A stretch of DNA of 64,000 bases from Magicicada septendecula (lineage: Eukaryota; Arthropoda; Insecta; Hemiptera; Cicadidae), in contig JAWRYS010001473.1 in assembly GCA_034769895.1 (NCBI GenBank), positions 58,523 through 122,522 of the forward strand, read 5' to 3'. Under the pieces are notes generated by a model. That model had not been told where the DNA came from and ran no database searches. It saw nothing but the letters and a program-made list of their open reading frames with translations. Position numbers and translations under genes: made by a program. This document shows, piece by piece, positions 30,016 through 40,353 of the stretch; position 1 is the stretch's first letter, and each line of letters begins with the position of its first letter.

Positions 30016-32912
30016 ACACTCTCATACTTCCTAAAGGGATCAGCCAAGATATGTCGCCACAACCCCCTTTACGTTTTATTAAAATTCATGGTTTACTTAC
30101 CCCCTGGTCCAGTGACTGTGACTGTACCTGAATGACCTTACTGGACTTCTCTCTTGAGATCCCAACACCGCAAGGCCAGTCAGGCACTTGACGCTCCTGC
30201 TCTGACGCGCTGGCCAGCTCAGGACCGCCACCACAGCATCGCCAGACTCTGAAACATCAAATCAAAATATCAAATAGTGGCCTTGTATAATACCATATCC
30301 CTAACTGATCTAGTTCCCCTTAACTGTGCGCTGGTTTGCGTTAAGAAGCACTGGTTTTTCTTAACTCTTAACACACATGTATATATATTTAACATATAGA
30401 AACATTTCAAATTTTATTATCGACATTCTGTAAGCCCCTCTCTTGTTAACTCTTCTTCCAAATTCAAGATATTTCCCTGATTCCAATCAGAATTTAAATA
30501 ACTATCTCCCATTACATCATTACAAATATCTCTCATCACCCAAATTACATCTAAAAATATTTAAGTTCATTATTAAAATTCTCTTAAACACATTTAAATC
30601 AACTACATAATAACAAATTATTTACTTATATCTTCTCAAACTTTGTTAACCATCTTCATCAAAACATCTCAAATCAACGCAAAATCATTTAGGTACATCA
30701 TAACATCAACTACAGACTCTACATCATTTACATAATTCAGTCTAATATTCAATAACTCATTATTAACAGGTGAATGACCTTTCTATAGGCACACTGCATA
30801 CAACTAATACAAATACACAAAATTATATAATTACAATTATAGATGTTCTTGTAGATTTAAATCATTATAATTGACCCTAGCACTTAAAATCGTTTGTTCT
30901 CATAAGTGAAATACATCACTAATCATTGAATCATAGTTATAGTAACCGTTACTGAACAGGAACTGGGTCATCAACCACCAACTCTCTCTTTAGAGTATGT
31001 GAAATTGAATGTCCCGCTGTTTACAGAGGTCGTTACCTTCTCACTGATTGCTCAGTTACTACTCCTACTACATCATTTTTCTAATTTCTCCCTTTTACCC
31101 AGTTACAATTAGGTAACCACTCGCCGGATAAACCGGATCGAGCGTTTGCCTTATGCACAGATGCGGTATCTGTACCCCTGGCTTGTAACGGGCAGCTCCT
31201 TTTCCACACACACTATTTTTTCCTGATAGTGGACTGTAGCGCCCATTTGCATCCACAAGAACTGCATTTTAATTAGGGTGTAGACGCAGCCTACCCCGTT
31301 CTTGCTTCAGCGTTATATAAAAAATTCGGCATTACTGATGTCCATGGACACCAGTAATCCTACTATAATGATTCATACGCCCTTAACACGGCACTATCAC
31401 CCCCTTCGATGATAGCCGCTGTTCCATAGTTATGTGGATTCCCCAGATAAAAACCCCCTGTTAATTTCTAACTTATACCAACTTCAGAGGCAACCAACTA
31501 TGGTCAGGTTACAATAATTCTGCCCACAGCTGATTGTCATCCAAAACCACGGTCTAGGCTGGTAAGTCCGGGACCGCCCGAAAGTGGGGAATCTATTTAA
31601 AACATGTTATACATAAATGCAATTCATGTTTAAGATTCCTACACACTAATATAATCAACATAATAGACATAATTAACATGGCGATTATTACCTTAAAATA
31701 AACAATTCACATTTAATTTTGATCAAAATGTACACACCTTACAGCTTTACTTTAGTTTCGAGTTCTATTAAATCTTTCACTTATTTCATTTATTATTATA
31801 TTTAAACTATGATTTTCTACTTAACATTTTCATCATTAATTGGTTTGGGTGATTCTCCGTTATTCACAACGATTTGATTTATTGAATGGGTATTTATATA
31901 TAACCTTCTTCCTTCTAACAACCACTAACAGATTTGCATAGGGTGACACCAATCTCTCAAAAATATTTACCTCCATTAACTACTCTTACTCACCTTAAAT
32001 CATTCTCCCCTTACAACAAAATACCTGATACCCTCTTTGTACCTAGGATGTGTGTTCCCGCCCTACCAGCTCATTCCCTTATCGGTTCCTGGCCCTTCCA
32101 GGTAACCCGTAACCCTCTTTAAATCATTCACCTCCCGCCATAACGCCTGTCGGTGATGACTCCTTACCACACCACCCTCACTACAAAATTTCCTCACCAC
32201 CTATTTACTCTCCATTTACATCACTCTCACTTTCTCTACATATGTGCACTCCCGCTACTGTGTCCCTACTACTGACCCATTTATGTATTATTTTTTATTC
32301 CAAAATTCTTATTTTGTCTAACACCCATTTAAAGTTAACTCTGACTGACTCAATGCCTTATTGAAATAATCATCACCCAAACTCCATCTTTTACAACATT
32401 GTACATTAAGTTAATCATTGAAAATTACATTAAATTCATAACTTACCTCATAATAACAATATAACTCAATATCCAAACACATGGTATGTTTAATCATTTA
32501 CTATTCATTATAGAATCTAAATCTCAGAAAATCATTTAAATTCATCATCAAAGCTCCTCTGTACAACATTAATTAATTAATTAATTAATTATTCTCCAAT
32601 TATTTAATTCAATCAGTTTTTTTTAGAACACTAAGTTTTTAATTACATTTTAAAATTTCACATTTACTCTCATTTATTTAGTCTGAAAAATGTTATAACT
32701 ATTATTAAATCAATTCCTATTACTTATATACATTGTTTACATAGTACAGAGTATACCCTAATGTAATACACAAATCCATTTGACATCAACACATAAAAGA
32801 ATATACAATCCAAATTATTATCTGTTACCATTTACCACAAATTGTTTCATAATACAATCCATTTTGAAACCACACTATTCACATAATTAAATTTTCATGA
32901 ACAACAAAATAT
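30016..32912 (-). other. AT-rich non-coding interior of YDDGG-2
   Basis: No coding content. It holds the conserved block before the hairpin (about 30080-30180) and a paired structure at 31437-31593. An (ATTA)n run lies at about 32570-32590. Confidence 0.55.
31437..31593 (-). ncRNA. Putative structured RNA block in YDDGG-2
   Basis: Closed by GATTCCCC (31437-31444) and GGGGAATC (31586-31593). Inside are CGGTC/GACCG and the conserved words GACCGCCCGAAA. CCGCTGTTCCATAGTT lies just outside the left arm. The same arrangement is found at 56159-56338 in YDDGG-3, while the surrounding sequence has diverged. Confidence 0.5.
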
Positions 32913-33260
32913 TTACCCTCCATCATCGAATAATAATCTGATCTTACGACTACACCATTCATTTACAATTACAGACACATTTTTATTATTATAATTATAA
33001 CAATCATCATCATTGCTTTTTTCCATTGTATCAATATAGTAACTACAAATATTATTGCATACTATCAATTCAAAATTCCTGTCGACATCTGTTATGGTCA
33101 GTTCCCCTTTATTATTTTCTGTTAAAGTCAGGTAAGTTATATTATCATCTACATTATCGTCATCTACTGCTGCACCAATTACGTCATAAGGTAAGCATTC
33201 AGATTAAAATTAATTTACCTTTTTTCATCCGTTGTGTGACTTCTTATTGTATATAATTAA

Positions 33261-33295
33261 ATAACGCGTTTCGAGGCTCAAGGCCTCATCTTCAG
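33261..33295 (-). ncRNA. Hammerhead-like motif in PLE-2 tail
   Basis: Minus strand: CTGAAGATGAGGC, loop CTTGA, GCCTC, then GAAACGCGTTAT. The GAGGC/GCCTC stem between CTGA(A)GA and GAAAC has the layout of hammerhead cores in PLEs, with a deviating core. It is shared in outline with 2138-2170. Confidence 0.42.
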
Positions 33296-33371
33296 ATTTC
33301 AGTCCCATGTGGACATCGTTAACACATTAAAACTAAACTACTACACATTAAAATAAAACACACTACACAAG

Positions 33372-33989
33372 TTAACCGATGTCTGGGTGCGCACCCTTTG
33401 CCGGCCCGCGACGCACTGCCTGCAACTCCTCTACGGTCTCGTCACAACGCCCCACCATCGATTGCTGTCTATTCCTGCTTAATATGAATTTGTCCACAAC
33501 CATATCGTATAGCTGATGTGATTTAAAATTCAGCTGGTCATTTAGCATGTTACTAGGATTGCACTTAAACGCCCGGTATATTTCAAATTCTTCGGCTGCG
33601 TTCATGTATCGTCCCTTATTGCAGAGATGTAATGGCTTGCAGTTGGTGTCAAAGTCAGTATAATTATGGTTATTCATCATTAAGTGTTCGGCATATTTTG
33701 ATTTACAGGCTTTTAAGTTATTTTTAGGTAGATGTTCTTTAAACCTCTGTCTAAATGCCCTGCCTGTCTGACCGATATACACCATATCGCAATCATTACA
33801 AACCATTTTGTAAACACCTGTTCTTTTCTCTTTGAACTGTTGTGTTTTAGGCCGTAATAATTTTTGAACATTATTTGTGGTATGGAACGATACTAGGATG
33901 TTATGTTTCCGAAATTCGTTTTTTACAACCATAGATATATTATTGGTGTACTCAGTTGAAATAAACTTAACTTTATTATTTTCTTTATT
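33372..33989 (-). CDS. GIY-YIG endonuclease domain of PLE-2
   Basis: The minus frame runs 33372-34028, but the first 13 codons (MNRERDDDYIECL) come from the host YDDGG-2 ORF and its duplication. The PLE part gives TNNISMVVKNEFRKHNI, the nuclease start TGVYKMVC, then CNDC (zinc-binding pair), MVYIGQTGRAFRQRFKEHL (YIG plus catalytic Arg region), KYAEHLMMNNH, LHLCNKGRYMNAAEE and EEFEIYRAF (catalytic Glu region). The CxxC insertion between the two motifs is typical of PLE nucleases, which nick target DNA. The fusion to YDDGG-2 residues is an accident of in-frame insertion. Domain order looks complete; the RT half is absent. Confidence 0.9.
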   Translation of the reverse strand, partial: NKENNKVKFISTEYTNNISMVVKNEFRKHNILVSFHTTNNVQKLLRPKTQQFKEKRTGVYKMVCNDCDMVYIGQTGRAFRQRFKEHLPKNNLKACKSKYAEHLMMNNHNYTDFDTNCKPLHLCNKGRYMNAAEEFEIYRAFKCNPSNMLNDQLNFKSHQLYDMVVDKFILSRNRQQSMVGRCDETVEELQAVRRGPAKGAHPDIG

Positions 33990-34090
33990 TAAGCATTCAA
34001 TATAATCATCATCTCTCTCTCTATTCACTCTCTCTCTCTTAATTCTGTATAACTCCTCCCAACCTCACACAACTCTATCTTCCTATCACC

Positions 34091-34097
<7 letters not shown>

Positions 34098-34137
<40 letters not shown>
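34098..34137. repeat. (CT)n microsatellite inside the YDDGG-2 ORF
   Basis: An uninterrupted (CT)n run of about 40 bp, encoding alternating Arg-Glu on the minus strand. Shorter CT tracts flank it (34011-34040). Confidence 0.9.
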
Positions 34138-34140
<3 letters not shown>

Positions 34141-35350
34141 ATATACAGGGGGCACTAAATCATAAAAACACCTGGTCCTTCCAGGAACACCACCAAAATT
34201 CAAAGGACAATTATTTGTAGATCTTTCATCTACCAAATATACTCGTGAAGACCCTTCTTCACCCCCAACAACACCACGGGAAAAAATTACCCCCTGCAAC
34301 CCCTCTACCTCTGAACTCTCTTTACACTCTCTCTTTAACTCATCAACACACACTAACATTCCATTATTATATTCTACTCCCCCTAAAATTTCGTCACCAA
34401 TATTTTTAATTATATCATCGTAATTCTCACCCCTACTTACCAAATTATATATTATCTGATCGTCTTTATTTTCATTTAATTTACCGGTTTCTACACTATT
34501 CTCTACCGCCACTATACTCTTAGAATTATCATCACTATTCAACATTTTATTCTCTAATGCTACCACTTCCACTATTTTATCATTATTATTATTGGTCATA
34601 ACTGTAACATTGTCACCTAACTTCTTATTTATTATCTGATTTAATTTCCTGTCTAAATTTTTATTCATTTCGTTAATCTTCTTCTCGCAATTTTATCTTA
34701 TTGATTCTATTATTTGTTCTTTAATACTATCACAACGTGTATTAATTTCCTTAATATGCTTATTAAAATTAAAATTTTGTTGTTTTATTTCATCTCTGAT
34801 CTCATTCACTTTTCACTAAAATTATTCTTAATCTTATCATTTTGTTCATCAAATCTAGCATCAAACTTATTATTTTGTTCATTCAATTTATCATTGAAAT
34901 TACTTTTCATTTCTTTAATTCCGCTTTTTTGTTCATGAATATACCTTGATATTGTTCGTAACATACTCATTATATCATTATCAAATTGATTGTTACATTT
35001 TGTTGAGGTTGGAGTTGATTATATACTCGAGTCATCTACGGCTGACTCAGTTAAGCTGCATTCTTTGGACCGATTAACTGGGGTTGAATGAACCCCTGGT
35101 TCCCCCACACCAGCCGACTTGCTCATTTCAACTTCAATCTCGTTAGTATCCATTTGTTTAAATTATTTGAATTGTATAATTCTGTCAAAATAACTATTAT
35201 ACACACTATTTATAACTATCACATAACAATGTCATACGTACCTTATTTATACATTATTCTGTTATCTCGAATAGCCATTCTGTTCTCCCCAGTAGGCCTA
35301 TATTTATATAAAATTTATTTATATAAATGTCACAGTTCAGAAGTGCCAAT

Positions 35351-36544
35351 TGTACTGTTTAATATCATTAACTATTTTTTTGTTTACCTTACATACTAAC
35401 AAATAGGTATGTTTACCTTTGAATTTCAGACGCCATCTTGCGTACTGCCAACTGCAAAATTTTGTAACTTACCAGGGTTCGGATCAGCGAACCGGGAGAG
35501 CAGAATATGGTTGCTTAAATAATAACAATCATTTATTTGTTGATTAATAATTACATTTTATTGATCCTTTAATATTTTTCATATTTCTGTTATACAGCCC
35601 CTTGCAATTCAAATAGGCTGATTCTTAGATTTTTTACATGTTCAAAAGAAAGTCGTGTAGACAAAAACTTGTTAGTTTCCTTTATATATGAACTTATCTA
35701 CCTCCAAATAAAATAATCAGATCTTTAAAATTACTATCAAAATTTTATTGTCACAAACCAGCGCCTCTTATTTTTTTTTCATTTTTTATTCACGCACGCA
35801 TTCATACATGCCCCATTCCCTTAAGTGAAATCTCAGTTTAACAAAAATTAATGGTACTGCAATTTGGTTTGGCCCTTATTAAAGTATTGTTCTAACCCCC
35901 CCCCATTTTGTTACTTAGCTGAATTTTCGTCTGTATAGTCCAGCCTCCCTACGTAATTGACTTCATTTCGCATCTTCTTTTTCACTTTTTTGTTCACCAC
36001 TCTTACCGAAATTGTTAATTAAAGACGCAACTGTCACTTCATTTTAATTAATAATATACCTGTTCTAAATTTACATATTTTGCTGTTACGGGCGCCCGTA
36101 AATTTGTTTCATAACTTATATTTGTGACTGGCCGGCACTAAGAGTAGATTTTAACTGGGACGAGATGAACTGCACTATTTTCTGAGGCGGTCGGGGGGTC
36201 ATGTGACCAAATCTTGTTGTTTTATTAGTATTACTACGCCAATTTCTGAAGCTGGTCTGACCGCACCTCACATTCTAGCGTGACGTATTTGACTGACGTA
36301 ATATCGTATGATTCTGAGTTAACATAATTTGCAAGTCCTGTGGCTAAAAATAACTGTTCTGCCTGCGTCTGGAGCTGACCTTGACACAAATCCACTCAAT
36401 GCCTGTTGCGTCGTTATAAAACTTTACAATTATGATTTGCACTTTGTAATTATAAATCAAATTTATGTTTATTTTCCCCATAATTATTATTTATATTGTA
36501 TGTTTCCCAAAATTACCCCAGGTAGGTCTAAATGTCCCGTTACA
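35351..36544 (-). repeat. 5' LTR of YDDGG-2
   Basis: 1194-bp copy of 28783-29967. Its inner side carries a PBS-like TGGCACTTCTGAAC in minus orientation (about 35334-35348). Confidence 0.88.
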
Positions 36545-36548
36545 GGAT

Positions 36549-36700
36549 GTGACTGGCCTGGCCTTTTGTTAAAGTTCAATTCTCAGACCCATAAAGAAGT
36601 ATGTGAAGGGCCACCCACCTTGTAGAATTTTAGGTTTGTTTCTTTATTTGCTGACTTAATAGTCTGCCTAATGGTCCCGCACATAAGGTTGAACTAACAC
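36549..36700 (-). pseudogene. LINE reverse transcriptase remnant, upstream part
   Basis: Minus strand: CGTIRQTIKSANKETNLKFY, KVGGPSHILLYGSEN then a stop in place of the usual Trp, and TLTKGQASHIQ, leading in frame over the GGAT site into QAAEMRF at 28782. The two parts were contiguous before YDDGG-2 inserted. Confidence 0.72.
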
Positions 36701-37125
36701 TCACAAATAAAAACGCAGGGAAGTTTTGCTGCCCTGATTAAACAGAATTGCCCATTGTTGATAGGTGGCATCATAGCAGTGTTCACACACATGGCACATC
36801 ACAGAAAAAGTTTCCAATTGGAAATTTAACTGCTATTCGTACATGACTTTAATCACTCTGTACAACGGAAATAATTTGTAACAATCTTCAAAAGACTGCC
36901 GAAAGACAGGCACTGTAACTGTAAAGCTTAATCAGTCGTTTAATACTTTTTACTGTTTGTCTTTTTTTCTTGTGATCTTCTTTTCTCATCAGTATTGTAA
37001 AATAATGAAATGTGAATAATACTAATGGCAGGTTAAACATATATTGAAAATAATGAAGCAAAGTTTCTCAGCAAATATATACACAGTTGAACACGTAGTG
37101 TAACGTAACACTCATGTTTTTCCAG

Positions 37126-37275
37126 GTGCCAGATGGCAACGCTGCAAGCCATTTGACAAAAAACACTACTCTGGCACAGATACTGACCAGCGCTGAAGAC
37201 AAAACACATACAGAACTTCAGTACGCAGCTCAGGAAGAAATTGGATATTTCAGTTCCAATGGCATAATCAATGTA
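37126..37275 (+). CDS. Host zinc-finger gene, exon 2 (Ser/Thr/Gln-rich)
   Basis: 150 bp between TTTTTCCAG and GTGAGT, both strong splice signals, phase 0 at each end, open throughout. The 50-residue peptide includes VPDGNAASHLTKNTT, LAQILTSAEDKTHTELQ and EEIGYFSSNGIINV. It is low-complexity polar sequence without a named domain, typical of linker regions in zinc-finger factors. Introns on both sides are large and filled with mobile DNA. The link to the finger exon at 47909 rests on strand, phase and order. Confidence 0.68.
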
Positions 37276-37408
37276 GTGAGTATTTGATATGATTTCCTTA
37301 TATCTCCACGGAAAGTACCAATAGTTTTAGTAAATTTACATTTCATGCCTAGAATGTCAGACATTTAAAACTTACACATGAATTCAACATTAGATCATAA
37401 AATGTCCA

Positions 37409-38510
37409 GATTGTAGGGTATGCAGATGATATCAATATTATGGCAAGATCCCAAGGAAGAGCAAAAGTGACATTCCAGGAACTCAAAACTGAAGCAGAAG
37501 AGATAAGATTGCAGGTTAATACAGATAAAACGGAGCGGTCGTGGCGTAGTGGCTAGCGTGTGGCGCTGCTACGCTGTCGGCGCGGGTTCAATTCCCGCCG
37601 GGGGCCATCTGATTTAGATACGACCGTTCCCCCTCGCAAGGCAATGGCAAACCAGCGAGAGGTATCCTGCTTAGTATAAACCTTCCCCAACTATGCCGTT
37701 CGGATCCGGCATTAAACTGTAGGTCCCATATACCTGTGAGAGACTCAGTACCACACGCACCACGGGTATATGCGGGGAGGGTACAAACCAGTCGAAAGAC
37801 TGAAGGACTACGAACAGATAAAACAAAAGTTATGATCACCACACGGAAGAAAACCAGGAAACCTGAACAGTTTGAAATTGAACCACTAAACCTGGAAATA
37901 GTGGATCAGTTTAAATATTTGGGCCGTTGGATGGCAGAAAACAATGAAGAAATAAATGAAATAAGGAAAAGGATACAGGCCGCAAATAGAACATATGCTT
38001 CATTGACATCTATATTTAAGACAAGGAATATCCACCATCAGTCCAAGGTCACATTATATAAAGTTACGATTAGACCGGTGATAACATATGGCAGAGAGAC
38101 TTGGACTCTGAAGAAACAAACCGCTAACATAGTCAATACTTTTGAAAGGAGAATATATGGACCAATCCAAATAAACGGGATATGGAGAATGCGTCACAAT
38201 GAGGAGCTCTACAAGCTGTATAAAGACAATGAACTGGCCACCACCATCCGACTGCGTAGATTGCAATGGGCAGTACACATCATTAGGATGGAAGACAACC
38301 GAATATCTAGGAAGGTACTGTTTAGTCAGATCGAGGGTAGAAGGCCTGTCGGAAGACCCTAGACACACTGGATTGACGCAGTGGCGAGTGATGCTGATAA
38401 TTTACTTAAAAATAAAACGATGGACATCGATCGCCAAGGACAGGGAAAAATGGAGGCGGATGATTATGGAGGCTAAGGTTCGACTTCGAACTGTGATGCC
38501 ATAGAAGAAG
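37409..38510 (+). pseudogene. LINE (RTE/CR1-like) reverse transcriptase remnant with a SINE inside
   Basis: IVGYADDINIMARSQGRAK holds the YADD catalytic box. EIRLQVNTDKT continues, after the SINE, as KVMITTRKKTRKPEQFEI, then DQFKYLGRWMAENNEE, VTLYKVTIRPVITYGRETW, FERRIYGPIQI and LRRLQWAVHIIRMEDNRI, ending GRRPVGRP before a stop at 38360. This is the RT thumb and C-terminal tail of a non-LTR element. It sits in the intron between the exons at 37126 and 38920, in the gene's orientation. The 5' part is missing. Confidence 0.85.
37532..37813 (+). mobile_element. tRNA-derived SINE
   Basis: Pol III box A TGGCGTAGTGG (about 37542-37552) and box B GGTTCAATTCC (about 37585-37595), followed by a non-tRNA body with GGCAATGGCAAACCAGC. 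The 11-bp duplication ACAGATAAAAC flanks it (37521-37531 and 37814-37824), interrupting the LINE reading frame between two contiguous codon blocks. About 282 bp. Confidence 0.9.
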
Positions 38511-38919
38511 CAAGCTTACACATACTATGGATGGCCAGGTATGCTCTTGCTTTCCATATAAAGTATATTTATTATGTCACTGTACTTAGTACATTTCAGG
38601 TCAAACGGAAATGTCTTTTTTGTATTTTTTAACTTTAGTTATATTTTCAGATCTTTGAAAAATAATCTTGAACAAAATGATCAAATTTTTAACAGGGCAT
38701 TTTACTCAGAGTATTGCAGAGTACAATTTTTGTGTGTTAAACAGAACTTTGGATCACACAGGATTTTAGTGCATGACTTGGGCATGGGAAAGTGAGTAGT
38801 GTCTAACGTTGTAAGAAAGTGTAGCAGAGAATGATAGTCACCTCCAAATGGAAAGGACAACAACGTATAATGGACAGATTACAGTGATTGTTAAATTAAT
38901 AGTTTTGAAATGTTTGCAG

Positions 38920-39048
38920 GTTGACAAGAGTTTAGACAACGGACCTAACTGTGCAGACACTGTGACCTTGTCTGTTCTGAAAATGGTACAGGATCCGGTA
39001 CAGATCCCGGAACAGCAGGATGGGAGAGATAGCAGTGCTGATGGAAAG
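38920..39048 (+). CDS. Host zinc-finger gene, exon 3
   Basis: 129 bp between TGTTTGCAG and GTGAGC, phase 0 at both ends, open. The peptide VDKSLDNGPNCADTVTL, then LKMVQDPVQIPEQQDGR and DSSADGK is polar and acidic with no recognised domain. It sits 1.6 kb after exon 2, the next exon in order being the finger exon 8.9 kb downstream. Confidence comes from good splice signals and matching phase rather than homology. Confidence 0.65.
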
Positions 39049-39812
39049 GTGAGCACACTTCTCGAGTTCTCTCCCCATCCCCCTCTCTCTTGGAGACAAT
39101 GTTACTTTGAGAAAAATTTTGTTTTGTAAGGCCTGAAGTAAAACATTTTTATCGTCATGTAAAACCTTAGTGTTAATCACTTTCCACACTTGTTTGTAAA
39201 TACTGTATAAGCCTGAAACGGATTCATTGAAGTGTTCCACATTTAGTATTATACAACGTGTTTTGCAGCTTGAAATTTTTTATGTAACACAAGTTAATTT
39301 TTTCAAAATTGCTTTTGTTTTATTAAAATAAAGTGTTCTCATTCTGTGGAGGCATTCATTCGAGTTATAGCTTCATGTTATAGTAAGCGAAAAATTTGGT
39401 TTTAACAAAACTAAATATCAGGAGCTCGGAGGAGAAAGGGCGAATAAAAGAAAAATTGATTTTAATATATTAAATATATTAAATAATATATTAATATATT
39501 AAAAATAATATTAGGGAATAACCACTAGTAACACTCAAGTACCATAAAAAGGTGCAAGGTGCCTGTGTAAACCCGAACTAAATATAAAACCCTACAGATA
39601 AGGATAGACACCTAAAAACCAGTGATAAACACTACAGTTTAATGGTGAAAAGTGCTAGAGAATAAGAGTATTATTGTTATTAGAGTTAAGAGTGATTGTA
39701 GATTAGGAATACAGTGGTATCCAGGGTAAAAATCCCATAAGGATTCAAAATATTAATGTTACCATAGTTAGGTAGAGAGAAAAAATATGTAGTAAAGTTT
39801 AGAAGAAAAATG
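39049..39812. other. Intronic AT-rich stretch
   Basis: No gene. An ATATTAA-type low-complexity run lies at about 39464-39510. The last 8 bp (39805-39812, GAAAAATG) are the left duplication of the MITE. Confidence 0.45.
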
Positions 39813-40345
39813 GGTAATTGTGCATGATCCGGATTATGCTCAAATTGCGGTGAAATATTTCTTTTCCTATTCTTCAACACTATATAAACATGAGAAAAAT
39901 AATTTTAAACGACGGTCAAACCTATTTACGGAGAAAAAAAATTAAATAATTACTCCCATAAGCGCGCATGTAAAGTGAATGGCCGCCATGTTAACTGAGC
40001 GACAGCGCACAAATGCACAGTGAATGACGAGTATGACGTCTTAAATATTTTTTGGCGTCTTAAATTTTGAAAAATGGTTCGCCTTAATTTTTGCAAGAAT
40101 TATATGAAACAATGAACTATAACCCGCGGCCCTTCGGGCCGCCCCTCCGAACCTAACTGGCAGGTATCGGCTCAACTCGCTTTTCATCCAACTCAGTTGT
40201 CTTATGTAATTATTTAATTTTTTTCTCCGTAAATAGGTTCGACCGCTGTTTAAAATTATTTTTCTCGTGTTTATATAGTATTGAAGAATAGGAAAAGAAA
40301 TATTTTACCGCAATTTGAGCATAATCCGGATCGTGCACAATTACC
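39813..40345. mobile_element. Long-TIR MITE with 8-bp target duplication
   Basis: 533 bp. Terminal inverted repeats of about 140 bp (39813-39953 and 40206-40345) start GGTAATTGTGCA and are over 90% alike by eye. GAAAAATG is repeated directly on both sides (39805-39812 and 40346-40353). The 250-bp centre is non-coding. An 8-bp duplication fits hAT, P or Merlin-type transposases; the tip GG... does not match the hAT TIR at 26222, so the parent is unknown. Confidence 0.88.
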
Positions 40346-40353
40346 GAAAAATG

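Larger units (their letters stand above)
33202..33989 (-). mobile_element. 5'-truncated Penelope-like element (PLE-2) with GIY-YIG nuclease
   Basis: Flanked by the 10-bp duplication TAAGCATTCA (33192-33201 and 33990-33999) inside the YDDGG-2 ORF. It holds the 3' end of a PLE: GIY-YIG domain plus a tail containing a hammerhead-like motif at 33261-33295. The RT is not present, as expected for 5' truncation on insertion. Confidence 0.88.
32913..35153 (-). pseudogene. Coiled-coil Gag-like protein of YDDGG-2, degenerate
   Basis: Starts MDTNEIEVEM at 35153, like YDDGG-1, with HSTP soon after. Stops and a shift break the coiled coil (NEIRDEIKQQNFN at about 34790-34830). The 197-codon frame 34075-34668 covers the middle, with GGVPGRTRCFYDLVPP and then an (Arg-Glu) run encoded by a (CT)n expansion at 34098-34137. 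The C-terminal part (CLPYDVIGAA, NITYLTLTEN, LLFDDGG then stop at 32913) follows after a PLE insertion at 33202-33989. Comparison with YDDGG-1 and YDDGG-3 shows the same order throughout. Function unknown; Gag-like by position only. Confidence 0.7.
28783..36544 (-). mobile_element. YDDGG-2, LTR element without pol
   Basis: LTRs 28783-29967 and 35351-36544, flanked by the 4-bp duplication GGAT (28779-28782 and 36545-36548) within a LINE. In minus orientation the LTR starts TGTAACGGGACATTT and ends GTACA, followed by PBS-like TGGCACTTCTGAAC. It carries a degenerate copy of the same coiled-coil ORF as YDDGG-1 and no pol. A 788-bp PLE interrupts the ORF. Confidence 0.88.

Noticed and set aside
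34075..34140. Arg-Glu repeat tail as a functional domain of the YDDGG-2 protein
   Set aside because: It is encoded by a (CT)n microsatellite and absent from the homologous proteins.
37532..37610. A functional tRNA gene at the SINE head
   Set aside because: Box A and B are present, but the sequence does not fold as a full cloverleaf by eye and runs into a SINE body with target duplications.
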